DNA of 64,000 nucleotides from Hysterangium stoloniferum (GCA_015178975.1 WHVD01000033.1:248001-312000); one strand, 5' to 3'. Counted from the first letter of the stretch, positions 31,549-43,695 are shown. The notes: generated by a model not told the origin, from the letters alone. Translations and numbers: made by a program.

Positions 31549-33692
31549 ATGCCTACTTTCAACGATATGAATCTAGGGAATGACGATTTGGCAACGGCTG
31601 AGTCCTACCTTGAAGATGTTGAGGAATTACCACCCTTAGTTTCCCCAGGTGTATTGAGTTCAGCTCAACAGGAGAAGATCAATGAGGCGTGGATGAGGAA
31701 TGTATTCCGGCTGAAGCTCAGGGAACGGTGGAGCTGTAACGAACCAGGTCATGTTTTATGTTTTCGGGCCCCCGATGACGAACAGCACATACAACTGTCT
31801 GTAAACCATATAGAGCTTTGGGTTGACGAGTTGGTGAGTAAAGTATAATGCTATTTTCATGGGATCTGTGTCACATGCAGGATATTTCAGTGTCAAGGAG
31901 AAACGACCTACCATGACCCACCGACTGTTGTTAAGATGTCTTGGATATCCACCAACACGACACCCAACCTCAGCCCATATCGCAGTCATGGCGAGGACTG
32001 GGGAATGGAGTCGCAGTATGTTGGGGCATCTTCGAGTATTGAAATTGGCCCCGGGTATTACTGTGGAGTCGGTTTGGAAAGGGTTGGGATGAAAGCCCTT
32101 CACAGTGCCAAGACAGCTTTGCTGATGGCAAAGCTGACAATATACGGCCAAATCATGAGCCGATGGTCTCAAGACGACGGTGCCTTTAGCAGGTTTTTAC
32201 ACCAGCATCTCACCCTGCCAAGATTTGGAAGACTAGTTCAAGAGATTGTTGATTTAATGAGGTAGGGATCATTCAGCGTCAATGTTGAATGCACTCGAAA
32301 CCCCGACATCTTTGTAGACCCACATATCCACTTCAAATTCGGAAACAAGCATGGATGGTTCTAGATAAGGTCCCGGTGTATCCATTTCACATGCAGCGGA
32401 GTAGCAAAGGTTACAATACTCAGCTTATGACATCCTTAGCTTTGGCCTTCACGTGGTGTCCCGGCGTTCATTGGGGAGATAGAGACGCGTCAACTGCGAT
32501 GACGTCATCACTTTACAACGTTTTAGTCAAGTCACCGCTGCACACCAACTTGGATGAGGTTGCATCAACATTTATCACACAAATCGCCGGTGCTCTAACA
32601 GGATTTCATCATCCTTTACCCATTCTCGGCCTTGAGGAAATCATGGATGCGATCTGCCAGGTGCGTCAACTATCTGTAGAGGAGCTCACGGCGATCAGAA
32701 AATACTTTGAATTCTGGTTACAGGCGTGGGTCGCGACCTGACATCATTTCATCTTTTTTACTAAAAGCATAACAGGCAAAGTCGCCGGCGACTATTTTCC
32801 TTATCTGAACATCCTATACGGATTCTCGTGTGTTGCATCCACCATGATACATGGTTTCGAGATTTTGCTGCAGCCGCATTGAGGGTTATATTGGACGACA
32901 TAAACGTGCATATAGCGTCATTGACACTTCATCTTGATTTGGAGACATCAAATTTACTGTATTGGAGTATTTGCTCCTTGGAAACCTTCTTCGACGACCG
33001 CACGCTTCTCACCGATCACATCAACCAGCTGAATGTGGTTTCTTCCCTCATTGAGTCCATCTCAAGGTACGTTCACTATATTTGCCTTCCAGCACCCTCT
33101 CACATCCGCCTATGAACCTTTCCTACCAGTCTGATTCTGACGCACCCGATTCCAAATCGGGATCTCCTGTGGTCTGGCGCAGGAATAATCGAGTTGACTC
33201 TGAAGCTGATAGCTGGATCTTCCGAGCCCGAATCCGCATGTAGCACAGTACGCAGCCTGGACACCATTTCCATTCTCCTTTCTCTCGTTTCACATTGTGA
33301 CGTAATGCGGGGTTCGACCAACCGGCAATCCATCAGTTCCTCGCTTGAGAGTTTAGATTTGACCGCGCGTTATTTCCTTTGCGTGGTCGCCACCCCTTCC
33401 ACTGTGTGTTGGTAGGGTTTAATTATAACTCCATATCAGTGTCGGAAAACATGGTTGCCTTGAAAGGTTTTGCATCATCAAATGGACACACTTGCTACTC
33501 ATTTCTCTTCGATAATGCCGACACACCTCAATCAAACCAAGAGGAGCCAAATAGCGTCACCCGTTATTCAAGTCACTTTGCACCCGGTGTTACAGATCTT
33601 ATAAAGCTATATGATTTGGGCCTCTGTAAGAATTCGTATAGCCACTTTGTATTATTGCCGCGAGCTCTGCAGTTGTACCTATCCATGTGTTG
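31549..33692 (+). pseudogene. Family A copy d: best preserved, unrecognised protein
   Basis: Exon 1 (31549-31833) reads MPTFNDMNLGNDDLATAES, then RWSCNEPGHVLCFRAPDD, and ends at a GTGAGT donor; the acceptor is at 31880 or 31890. Exon 2 (to 32261) reads CQGETTYHDPPTVVKMSW, GYYCGVGLERVGMKALHS and HLTLPRFGRLVQEIVDLM. Then come the blocks VLVKSPLHTNLDEVASTFI (32526), LSVEELTAIRKYFEFWLQ (32673), VCCIHHDTWFRDFAAAAL (32830) and a short intron near 33067. The C-terminal block LKLIAGSSEPESACSTVRS lies at 33200, and the last exon (33451-33692) ends LLPRALQLYLSMC. At least one frame change (about 32720-32830) suggests it no longer makes a full protein. Intact length would be near 700-750 residues. No known domain; no clear signal peptide. 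Confidence 0.65.
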
Positions 33693-33699
33693 AATACAT

Positions 33700-34860
33700 T
33701 TGGGGCCACCCAGCCGTGCCTAGACTAACATTCGAATCATGAATGAGACATGTTTTAAATAATATATTACTGAATGTCTGAAAAAATCCCATCCTTCAAC
33801 ATCTCTTTCAACGTTTTACCTCTTCACTTTGGCATGTAATTGTGTCTGCTTCATTGGTTTCTCAGCTCTGCTCAGCAAAGAGCAATACTACTGAGTTGAA
33901 AAGGACAGATAACAGCATGGAGAACAGGATGCTAAGAGTATGTGTCTCTTTTGTGAAACCAGTAGGTGCACATCTTTGTACCCTTCATCAATCTACTAAT
34001 GTAGGCCCTTGTGCTTAGGTCTCTCAAAGCAGTGCAATGTTGGACAAGACTCCCTTGGGTCCATGTATGCAGATAAATGATCACATGCTCAATGGGCTGC
34101 AGTCGAAGCCGGCAATGCTGATAACAACTATGAGCACAAACATTAATTTATAAGTGTAAGTCATTTCACACTCACATTGTTCCAGTCAATGCCATCTACA
34201 AGTGGATAGCCTGAAAAATTCATCACAATGATAGAAGAAATAGACACATGCCAAATGTATGCATTTGATGCAGCACACTGGAGAGCTTAGTGAATTCTTT
34301 GTGTATCACTCTGCACTGACATCTTACCCTGATGAGTGCATTTTTACCTATGTGTCCATGGGATATTCAAGTTGCACAGCTATGGACAGTTCTGTTTCAC
34401 CATCCTGCTGTTGAGTAAAAGCTATTCATTTACTTTGCCATCTCATTTTCTCCACATGGGGTTCCCCATTCAATGTGCTTCATGCAAGTGTGAAATTCAC
34501 CAGTCTTGATAATTGGAATCATGGATTGGTGATCACAATTGGCAGTGATAGGATGAATGAGTGGGCAAGCAATTTCAGCTCTAAATACTTGTGTGCAAAA
34601 CAATTCCTTCATAATGTGAGTTGCACCTATATATTTTGCCTCTGTTGATAATAGTGCAATGAAAATTTTCTTTTTCGAATTCCAGGAAATTGTGCCTTGC
34701 TCTGCTCTCTTGTTCTGAAAACTGTCACTGATCTTCTGCCTCTATCCATGTTGACAAAATTACTGGAAGTTGAATATTGATGCTATGTCCATGAAGACTT
34801 CAATGCCATAAGTGGCTTAAATCCATGTGAGTTTTTGTGGCAGGTGCGACTTAGCTGTCT
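33700..34860. other. No gene seen
   Basis: 33700-33830 follows the family A end (matches 5700-5640 inverted). The rest is CpG-poor, AT-rich sequence without a convincing frame or repeat. Confidence 0.4.
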
Positions 34861-34869
34861 GCTTACCAG

Positions 34870-35280
34870 GGTTGTGGTTTCTTTGCTCATTGGGCTATCA
34901 TATGGTATGTTCACAATATTTTACCTTATGTATAGTGCTGTCTTACATCCACCCATGAAACTGTCCTACCAGTCTTGTTCTGACCCACACAAGTCCTAAT
35001 TGGCATCTCCTTATGTGTGGTAACTGATTGACTCTGAAACTGATAGATCCAAGCCCGAATCTGCATGTATCACAGTGCACAGCCTCAACATCATCCCCTG
35101 CTCACTTCTCATCTTCCACATTGTGACATAATGCACAGCTCAAGCAACCACCACTCCATCAGTTACCCACCTAAGTGTTTAGATTTGACCTCATGTTCCT
35201 TCCTTTGCATGGTCACCACACATTCAGCTTATGCAGTGGCACTCAATGCTGGGCCAGTGAATTGAACCCTTGTTTTCCAG
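34870..35280 (+). repeat. Family A copy e, C-terminal fragment with CpG loss
   Basis: Homologous to 33050-33400 of copy d, but with most CG dinucleotides changed to TG or CA (for example GATTCTGACGCAC in d corresponds to GTTCTGACCCAC here). Only the 3' part is present. Confidence 0.75.
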
Positions 35281-36050
35281 TGTTGTTAGCCTTGACAACA
35301 TTGAAAAATGGCAATACAGCTCACTATAACATTCACTATAAAACCATATTTAAGCCCAACTGATGGCACATTAACCCAATTTCTCATCCATGAAGCTACT
35401 AATTTGTCAAGCACATAAAACAAACCCAGTGTCAGTTTGTATTTCTGCTGTGGAGCACTGTTAAACCTCCAATACAGGATATCCTGGTTTATACCTATTG
35501 GAAGTGGAAAAGGATAATCAAGATGCAAACCTTGATATGCCCCCTATGGCAAAGCAAAGATACATACATACTGCAATTTTTAGTACTGATTATAGGATTT
35601 ACAGAGTCCTTAATTTATTGGTGTGAGGTTGGCTTTTGGGCATCGGAAGTTTATCTGTGGGTTAAAATTTCAATGCTTTTTTTCTTGTCTACCCAATGTA
35701 TATATTTGATAATACATACTACTCAATGCAGTACACAGGAGTAAATTTTAAATTGCACATTCAAATATTCTGAGTAAATCTTTTATTAAAGCATTCTACA
35801 ATGACTAGCTGCTCAACACCATGACAAAAGTACTGTAGAACAAATGTCAAAGGCAGTGCTGTGGCCAATACTGAATGACTCAAACAAGCCTTGAAAAGAA
35901 AGCATGGTATGAGGAGTAATAGTTCTAATGGCTATGATGGATATATCCAGTGTGGAAAGGAATGGTTGAAGGGATTGGTGGAAGGCTCTAAATTGGAAAG
36001 CACATTATAGAATCCAAGAGTTGTCCTGACAGCCTGGAAGGGGTAAAGTG
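35281..36050. other. No gene seen
   Basis: AT-rich, CpG-poor. It may include decayed upstream parts of the tyrosine-recombinase element that follows, but I could not align anything with confidence. Confidence 0.35.
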
Positions 36051-37810
36051 GACTATGGCAGATTTGGCTCATGCATTTGATATCAAACCAAATCAAGCAT
36101 CCCCATGGGTGGGGTGCTGGCCAGTTTTATTGGAAGTGCTTTGAAAATAATCTGGGGAAGTCAATGGCAGATGGTGCCCATGTTGTATTCAAGAAATATT
36201 GGGATAATTTGTAAGCAGAACCATTTGTTATTTCCAGACTGTGCTCACTAATGGAATGCTAATCCTGATCCCTCTCCAGAGACAGTGAAGGTCTTTATTG
36301 AGGGCTGTGGAGGTGGGATGAATCTTCTAATACTGCAGTTGGAAATCCAGTGACTGCATCATGTGTGATGGACACTATTCATGCTGAAAGCAAAAAACAT
36401 GGTGAAGAAGGAATTCAGGAACACTTGGGGGCCATGAGCTTGAGCTATATGGAGTGCATTTTTGAGTGGTCAGAGAGAGTCTTTTCAGTATCCTTTTCTC
36501 TGCATCATGCAACTGAACTCTCTTTAATTGAATGGCAAATGTTGCACAAGTATCTGGGTTGGCATGCATTATCTGCCACTACATGGACTGTCTGGACCAG
36601 GTATGCAATTAATTCTTCAATATTAATATGTGTACCATTGTAAACTGGTTTTGTGGCATCTAAAATAGGAATTTTGAAACTGTGAAGCTGACGTGGAAGC
36701 ATATCACATTTGGATGTGTGATGGAAGATGAATTTAGAATGCCACATTGGAAATTATCTCTTGTTGGGAGAAAGAACTGGCAGAGTCAGCTCAACAATGA
36801 GGTGGATTTGTGGGGCATGTACACAGTCACAGATATTTTGGGAAATTGACACACAAAGTGCATAGGACACATATGAGATATATCCACACCCTGAACTACC
36901 ATCTGTTGATATGGATCAGCATATGCATAACTGGATTAGTTTTCTAGAATCACATGTCTATGGCCAAATATTGCAGTCTGAGGATTTTTTATTCCCATCT
37001 GTAGGGAGCAATGGCATTGTTCAACCTGGATCTTTCATGTCTCATGATGTGGTCCAGATATGGATTAAAGAGTTTTGTACAGGGGCTGGCATTGATGTCA
37101 CACTCACTCATATTTCAACTCACTGTTTCTGGTGGGGTGGCTCTCAATATTGCTTCATGGTAGCACCAATCGGAAAATGTTGGACACTAGCAACAATCCA
37201 TCGGTGGGGTGGATGAGCAGATGGAGAACATGTGCATAAGTTTTGCTAAACCTCAGACAGAGATTAATTAATAAGACCTAACATTGGTAAAGTGAGATAC
37301 TCTAATAAGATACTTACTTGATGAGCTCCATTATTATGAGGAGGGACAGGGTGATCCTTTGTGACCAATTCAAAGTGAAGTCAACATGTCATTCCTTGGT
37401 GAGCATAAGGATATCTGCCCAGTGTCACTCTTAGAAATGAAAGAGTTGTGGTCTTCTATGGAGAGATCTATGGAGAAAAAAAAATTAAAGCTGAATTCTC
37501 CCATTCAATGTCTGGTCCAGCAGCTGCCCACCAGCATGGTGAACACACTGGAATACAACCCAAAAACAACACCACTAACACAACCAATGTGATGCCAATT
37601 CCACTTCCATTATCATCACTATTGGCATCTCCACCTCCCAGGCTATGCATTCCAGCTGCACGAATAGGCATTCCAAGGCATGAGCAATGGCTCACATTTG
37701 TACATGATTGCATCTGGATCTCACTGTGTACATCCCCAGATCAAATTGATCCAGCAAGGCAAGTGCTCACTAACATATTCACTCTAAAGGGTCTTATTCA
37801 AGGAAAATGA
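36050..37810 (+). pseudogene. Tyrosine-recombinase element relic (Crypton-like)
   Basis: Reading plus: ASCVMDTIHAESKKHGEEGI (about 36357); a block with VKLTWKHITFGCVMEDEF and GRKNWQSQL (36680-36790); MDQHMHNWISFLESHVYG with FLFPSVGSNG (36911-37020); and the catalytic region THISTHCFWWGGSQYCFM, IGKCW, IHRWGG (37110-37214). Then follow YLLDELHYYEEG-like sequence (about 37315-37345) and a C-terminal SANT-like EQWLTFVHDCIW (37680). This layout matches basidiomycete tyrosine recombinases (HCFRRGG-AQYRFM ... RWWGGWAEGE ... YLLDEL). Catalytic Arg and neighbouring Arg codons read Trp, Cys or His, and stops are present, so the enzyme is dead. From family knowledge, such enzymes cut and rejoin DNA through a tyrosine. 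Confidence 0.75.
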
Positions 37811-37814
37811 GAAC

Positions 37815-39024
37815 ACCTCATGATTGATTAATGGGTGGGATGAAATGATGTGATGTGGGGACACACAGTTGTAACCAGAATTCAATGTAACCTTTGATCA
37901 CCATGAGCTCCTCTACAGATAGTTGATGCATGTGGCAGTTTGCCTCCATGATATACACAAGGCAGAAGAGGGGTGAGGGATCATGAAATTCTGTTAGAAA
38001 ATGGGCGATGTGTATGATTAATGTTGATGCAACCTCATCCAAGTTGGTGTGCAGCAGTGACTTGACTAAAATGTTGTAAAGTGATGACATAATCACAGCT
38101 CACTCATCTCTATCTGACCAATAAACACTGTGGCAGTAAAAGAAGGCCAAAGCCAAGAATGCCATAAGCTGGGTAGTGTGACCTTTTCTGCTCCCCCGCA
38201 TGTGTGAATATATCTGGAAACTCTTGAAAACTTCCATCGCTCTTCTCCAAATTTGAGGCAGGTATGTATGTAGGTCTACAACTCAGATATGAGTATTTCC
38301 AGTGTATTAAATGATTGAGGTATCCCTAGCTCACTAAATCAGCACTGTCTTGGACTAGTCTTCCCATTTTTGACAGTGTAAGATGTTTGTGTAGAAACTT
38401 ACTAAAGGCACCATCATCTCGTAACAAATGGGTGATTTCCCCATATATTGTCAGCTTTGTGATCATTGAAGCTATCTTAGCACTGTGAAGGACTTTCATC
38501 CCAACCCTTTCCAAACTGACTCCACAGGAATACATGGAGCCAATGTCAATACTTGACATTGCCCCTTACTCTGTGAAATCATTTCCCAGTCATCATCATG
38601 ACTGCAATAGGGGCTGAGGTTGGATGTCATGTTGGTGGATATCTTAACAGCATTCGGTAGGTCATAGTAGCCCATTTCCCCTTGACACTGAATACACAGC
38701 ATGTGCCACATATCACATGGAAATAGCATTATACTTTACTCACCCACTCATCAACCCAAATCTCTATATGGTTTGCAGACAGCTGTATGTGTTGCCTATC
38801 ATCTGGAGCCCAATGATATAAATCATGGCCAGGTTCATTACAACCCCATTGTTCTTGAAGCTTCTTCCTGAACATGTCTCTCATCCCTTTAATGATCTCA
38901 TCCCATTGCTCTGAACTCAATACAATAGGGGAAACTAAGGATGGGAGTTCCTCAATGTCTTCAAGGTCGATCTCAGCTGTTGCTGAATTGTGATTCCCCG
39001 AGTCATTGAGTTGGAAGTAGATAT
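37815..39024 (-). pseudogene. Family A copy f, heavily CpG-decayed
   Basis: Exon 1 (about 39024-38740) reads RWGC-equivalent EQWGCNEPGHDLYHWAPDD and NHIEIWVDEWVSKV. Exon 2 (38690-38330) holds YSCGVSLERVGMKVLHSAK and HLTLSKMGRLVQDSADLV. Exon 3 (38100-37830) holds ILVKSLLHTNLDEVASTLI and LSVEELMVIKGYIEFWLQ. The copy ends at about 37815, where the tyrosine-recombinase sequence begins. Arg codons of other copies read Trp, His or Gln (RAPDD to WAPDD, ERWGC to EQWGC), as expected from C to T change at CG sites. Confidence 0.7.
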
Positions 39025-39620
39025 TGGTGGGTAGCAGTCTCACCTACACTAGAAGAGGGTGCCTTGCTTTTATGCCACCACCAGTTGGAGAGTTAATTCC
39101 ATGAAGGTACTATTGGAATTGGTGATGAAAGCACCCTTTTTCCTATGGGCTGTTCACCCATTTTTTCACTTTTTCATAGGAGGATGCTAATTGTGGACCA
39201 TGTTTTCTGAGGTTAATGCATGCCACAACCAGTGTACACCTAAACTAGCACCCTACCTATCATCTCAGAAGGTGATTCACTTAACTGACACATTGATTGA
39301 CAAACAAATACTTTTATTACAAGACTATTACCCCCTTGTAGATTGTGTATTACAATAAGCCAACTCATACTATTTTGAATAGGTACAGTGTTATAGCTGT
39401 ACTTACACAGGATACACAGCATTTCATTCCTGCTTTCATCCACAAGGTTCCCTCACCTTCCTTGAACCTTATTGGCTCCACTGTAATGGGGTGACTACTT
39501 CTTATGCCTTCCACTGAAAGCTCACACAGCATATAATAATGGTTCAGTCGATTGTCACCTCATAGTAATAGCATTTCTCAGCATCAGATTTGAAAGCAAA
39601 AATGCTTTTCTGATATTGAG
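39025..39620 (-). promoter_or_regulatory. Upstream region of family A copy f, with an insertion
   Basis: 39060-39110 and 39390-39600 match the conserved upstream regions at 7.9-8.15 and 28.06-28.33 kb. Between them, about 39110-39390 is extra sequence not present in the other copies; part of it (GAATGCTAATTGTGGACCATG-like) resembles 62100-62180, suggesting a small repeat of its own. Confidence 0.5.
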
Positions 39621-39879
39621 AAGTGACATTGCCATGCAGCATATAAATGCAGTCCAGAGCGATGCCAAGTGGTTGCTACTTTCAACATGTTCCTGTTAAT
39701 TTTGCAAACTTTCACTGAGGAGAACCCCAGGGTGAGTGATGGCCTAGTTGCATTAATGGTAAGCAACATGATTTTTTCATTCACCTCACCATATCCTTGG
39801 TTGTGACAAATCCATCTGGGTGTGTATTAACACATTCTAAATAAAATCTCATCTCAGGCAACACCAACAGCTAGCCTTA

Positions 39880-40290
39880 TTATTATCTGTCTATCTGAGT
39901 GGAATGTTTCACCCCAGGCTCACACAATTGATGCGTGGACATTGCTCTTCAAAGTGACAATGACAAGGTAGATCAAGCATTGTGACCTACCCAGAGTTTG
40001 ACCTATTTCAGGCAAAGCTCTTCCGGTATATAAAGATTCACCACACTGCCTATGCTAAGCTATTCCCATTTTCTGCCACCTTTCAGCCCCCTTCAGTGCT
40101 GCCGATTCCATTGTACCCTGTGACCTCCACATGGGTCACTGTAACAATCCCTCTTTATTCTCACATGATGGCCATTAATTACAACCCTGCATTTGTCACC
40201 ACAGTTGATCCTTCATTTTCTTGTGTTTGTAAGGGCGACTCCCTAGTTCATACAAACCAGCACATGAGGGCTCAGGTGTGAGACTAGTAG
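39880..40290 (+). repeat. Segment X, 5' part (copy at 39.9 kb)
   Basis: Matches 29590-29900 (shared TTATTATTATCTGTCT and TTGATGCGTGGACAT). The frame reads YIKIHHTAYAKLFPF and a Pro-rich part. It is cut at about 40,215 by unrelated sequence; the 3' part resumes near 41,160. Confidence 0.6.
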
Positions 40291-41150
40291 AGGGGATCCA
40301 AAGATAAATCTATTGCATACTAACACCATATCATACAACTCACCTAGTAGAGGGGATCCAAAGATAACAGATCTACAGAGCCCTCTACCAGTTACAGGCT
40401 TAAATAGAAAGAGACAGAACATATCACTGGTCAGGGGAGACCAGACACGGCCTGAGTCCCTTACAGCCTCGGACATCCGATGCAGTCTCAAAGTAGCATT
40501 GATGGAGTTGCACAAAGTCCAACTAGTCATGGATCATTCAATGGTCAAAATGGCCAGCTGAAAAGGAAGGTGAAGACGTCCCCTTAGGGGGATGGTCACA
40601 CTTTATTGAATATACAAGATTTTACTGAATAATCCTCATATTTTTTAAGTGAGACTATTCCTTCTGGCCATGACAACTTATTCTATGAGTTTATATTTAA
40701 TTATCTGAAATTTCATCTTTAAAATATGCATGCCCTTTTAAAATACACACAAATGACATAGTTTCAAAAGATTATTTGGATTAACCTAGATTATTTGGGT
40801 TATGACTTAATCTTTGGGTTATGATGTATTTTCTTGTATACAAGCAAACTTTCAAATATATTTCATTTAATTTAAATTCAGTTGGTTTAGAGAGTTAACC
40901 AGAACTATCTGGGGTACCAATCCCCATTGTGCAATTTATTCCAAAATAATAATCTACAGATGATTGTTTGACTAAATTTTGTCAGATATAGGATAAATAT
41001 TAATATTTTTACATTCTTCAGAGTGATACCTAATCAACTGAATTTGATTAAATATTAATTTTACAACAAACAATATAAATATATATACTTTAGTGGATAA
41101 ATAACTTTTGAAGTTTTGGGTTATCCTCCTTACAGTGTTGGCTAATTTGT
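40210..41150. other. Unassigned insertion within segment X
   Basis: Separates two parts of segment X that are contiguous at 29.6-30.2 kb, so it is probably an inserted element of about 0.9 kb. A direct repeat of about 24 bp (CTAGTAGAGGGGATCCAAAG plus four more bases) lies at 40287 and 40344. The rest is AT-rich. No coding sequence or clear inverted ends were found. Confidence 0.45.
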
Positions 41151-41154
41151 CAGC

Positions 41155-41540
41155 CAAGGAATGGACAAGGTATGCTGAGTCCTAACATATTTACAAGCTG
41201 ATAATCGGCTATAGTCTTGTCATCAAAAAATGGGCAGAATATGCAATGCTTGCCACAGCAATGCATCCTAGTGTCCTGGCTCTCAGATAATCTCAAGTGC
41301 AGCAGGATAACAATGAGATTATGTCTTGGGAATACCATTTGGATCACTCTTGGTGACAATTATACTTAGGTATGCTGGATTGGACCAAAAATGACAGCAA
41401 TTTCTTTCAAAGACAGTGGGAATGGTTGAATCTGGTGAGTGGTTCAGAAACAGTCCAGGAATATTTGTGGCCATAAGATGTATATATATATCATCTTACA
41501 ATATATTTAATTATTAATTACAAAACACAAAGCCCTACAA
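41155..41540 (+). repeat. Segment X, 3' part (copy at 41.3 kb)
   Basis: Contains VIKKWAEYAMLATAMHPS, the counterpart of VIAKWAEDTRLAGVMYS at 29985, and ends with the TATATATAT / CACAAAACACAA tail seen at 8240 and 30220. CpG-poor. Confidence 0.65.
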
Positions 41541-41829
41541 AGTCAAAGGGATAATCAACACAATTCTCATCAGCAATGAATTCCAGAGTTACAATGAGCA
41601 TAAGAAGTGATTGAATGAGCTTTCAACCCAACTCAAATGATGTAAGTTTATGCAACTATTGATGCCACCAAAGCAAGCTGAAAAAAAGAAAAAAAGGAAA
41701 GATATTATCCTCCTCCTTGCTTGCTTTCAATATACCAGTGAAAGGTGTGGCCACCATACAAAGGAAGGAATGAGGGGTGAAAAATAATTCCCAAGACCTT
41801 CAAGGTTGAACCAGGTCATTGAGCTGTGC

Positions 41830-43420
41830 ATTTTCCCTTAATGTGTAAGGACATAAACAAGAATGGTGAGGGGAGAGAGCTTGAGAGCTGTGGTACATGC
41901 AGAGTCTGATCCAGCTATCAGCTCAGTATAACTGCAATTATTCCTTTGAGGGCCAACATCTGTGATCAATGTGGTCTCCAAGTCATTTACACCAGAAATG
42001 GATTGGTAATGTCATGCACAAATGAAAGACAATATGCAAGAGAAAAGATGGTGAAGATAGTGTATTAAGGGCTCCACAAGGAAGGAAACCGTCCAAGTCG
42101 ATGTGAATGGAGAGCAGCACTGTGTTATCATTGAAGAAGGTTGGCAAGGTGACAAATTTCCAATACAGTGATTACTACATCGAAAAATGAATATGACCCC
42201 CCAAGGATGTCATACTTACGTTTATTCCATCCACCACAATATTTAATATGGGTTAAAGGCCCTTGTTTATTGCAAGGCTTTGGGCAATAAGATCACTGAC
42301 CCTGGAGATTGAACATGGATTTTGAAGATAATATTTGCATGAACAAGAGAAATGTTGTCATGGATCAGTGTTATTCCTACTGTTCTTTGTTATTCTTCAA
42401 TGATTTCTTTCATGTGATCCTTGGTAAGTGACGTGGGAACCAAAGTGGTGGGGCTTCTTCGAGATTTGGTAGTGGTATTCTATATGATGGGATAGTCATT
42501 AATGAATTGGATGTGGTTCTAGCCATGATTAGCATTTGATATATTCAATATATTTGTGAGAAAGAGCTGTAGAGCATGCTGCGAGGGAAAAGGTGGCTGT
42601 ATGTGCCCTTAAATTGGATCATACTACTATGTGGCTTGAAAATACGGTTACAAAGTGAGTTAAGAAAAGATCAATAGGACTATGCTCCTGCCAGTCTGGT
42701 TGAAATGTGAAGAGAGATGGTTGAAAATTGAGTTCGTCTAATTCTAACGTCACCTCAGTTTTCATCTAATATGATTCCCCAGGGGAAGGTCTTTCTCGAT
42801 CAAGTCCCACAGACGCATCAGGGAGAGGTGTGGTGACTATGCATCAGGAGGCATTGACAGTGAGGACTGGACCTTCATAGTTGATCATGGATGCTTCATT
42901 GATTGAGCTGCAGATCACATCCCAATGGTCAAGGAGAGGATGGTACTGAAGCTGTGCACTGTGGGACATGCGAGACCGGTCAGAGATCCAGCTATCAGGA
43001 TCAGTGTAACCCCAATTACTTCTTTGGCACATAATGCAGCAACTCCGTTCGATGTTATGAGATGATGGCAATGTAGATTGTGGATTGTGAAGTACTGAGT
43101 CCTCGCCAATGTTAAAGCTGACATCTGGCAGTTTCTCCTTGGCTAGCATGATTGCAGTGACTAACTCATCAGTATTATTTTTGATAAAATGGCCTGGAAC
43201 CCTCATAGTCACGTTCCGGAGTTTTTTTTCCATAAAATGGGGACATAAGTCGAATTTGTCAATGCTACCAACACATCAGTGAAAGGTGTGGTGACTATGC
43301 ATAGGAAAGAACAAGTGATGACAATTAACATTCAAGAGTCCGACATATCTTGTCGAAGACTTCTTGAATATTATATTGAATCAAGTGATGTTTCGGTCCA
43401 AGCCAAACATGTCATAACAC
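41830..43420 (-). repeat. Composite repeat pieces: A fragment, spacer and segment C (copy 3)
   Basis: 41830-42060 matches 3650-3890. 42245-42440 matches 54869-55055, a repeat of its own. 42844-43240 is segment C on the minus strand (RVPGHFIKNNTDELVTAIM, AKEKLPDVSFNIGEDS). 43240-43420 is its tail, running into GCCAAACATGTCATAA as in family A at 7000. The mixture shows rearrangement before the mariner element inserted at 43423. Confidence 0.65.
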
Positions 43421-43631
43421 TACAGTGAGGGACAAAACCCTTCCAATGATTTTTAGTTGTGCAAAGATTCTTGAATAACTCAAGAACCACTGTAGATACA
43501 GACCTGAAATTTGGTGGTTGGTTAGGTCTACATGTTATCTATATGCCCTTAAAATATTATGAATAAGCATTAGTATTTCCCATGCTATAAATAAAATAAT
43601 AATAAAATTACATTGGAAGGGTTTTGTCCCA

Positions 43632-43695
43632 GTCACATGATTAACAGAAAACCTTATTGATTATCAGCAAATAAGGTTTTGTTTAATCATGTGAC
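43632..43695. repeat. Long hairpin beside the mariner left inverted repeat
   Basis: A 64-bp palindrome: GTCACATGATTAA and AAAACCTTATT pair with AATAAGGTTTT and TTAATCATGTGAC around a loop of about 10 bases. It sits between the inverted repeat and the FB-2 insertion and could be part of the transposon or a tiny nested element. Confidence 0.7.

Noticed and set aside
36050-37810. Active recombinase gene
   Set aside because: Stops and loss of catalytic-region arginines show that it is dead.
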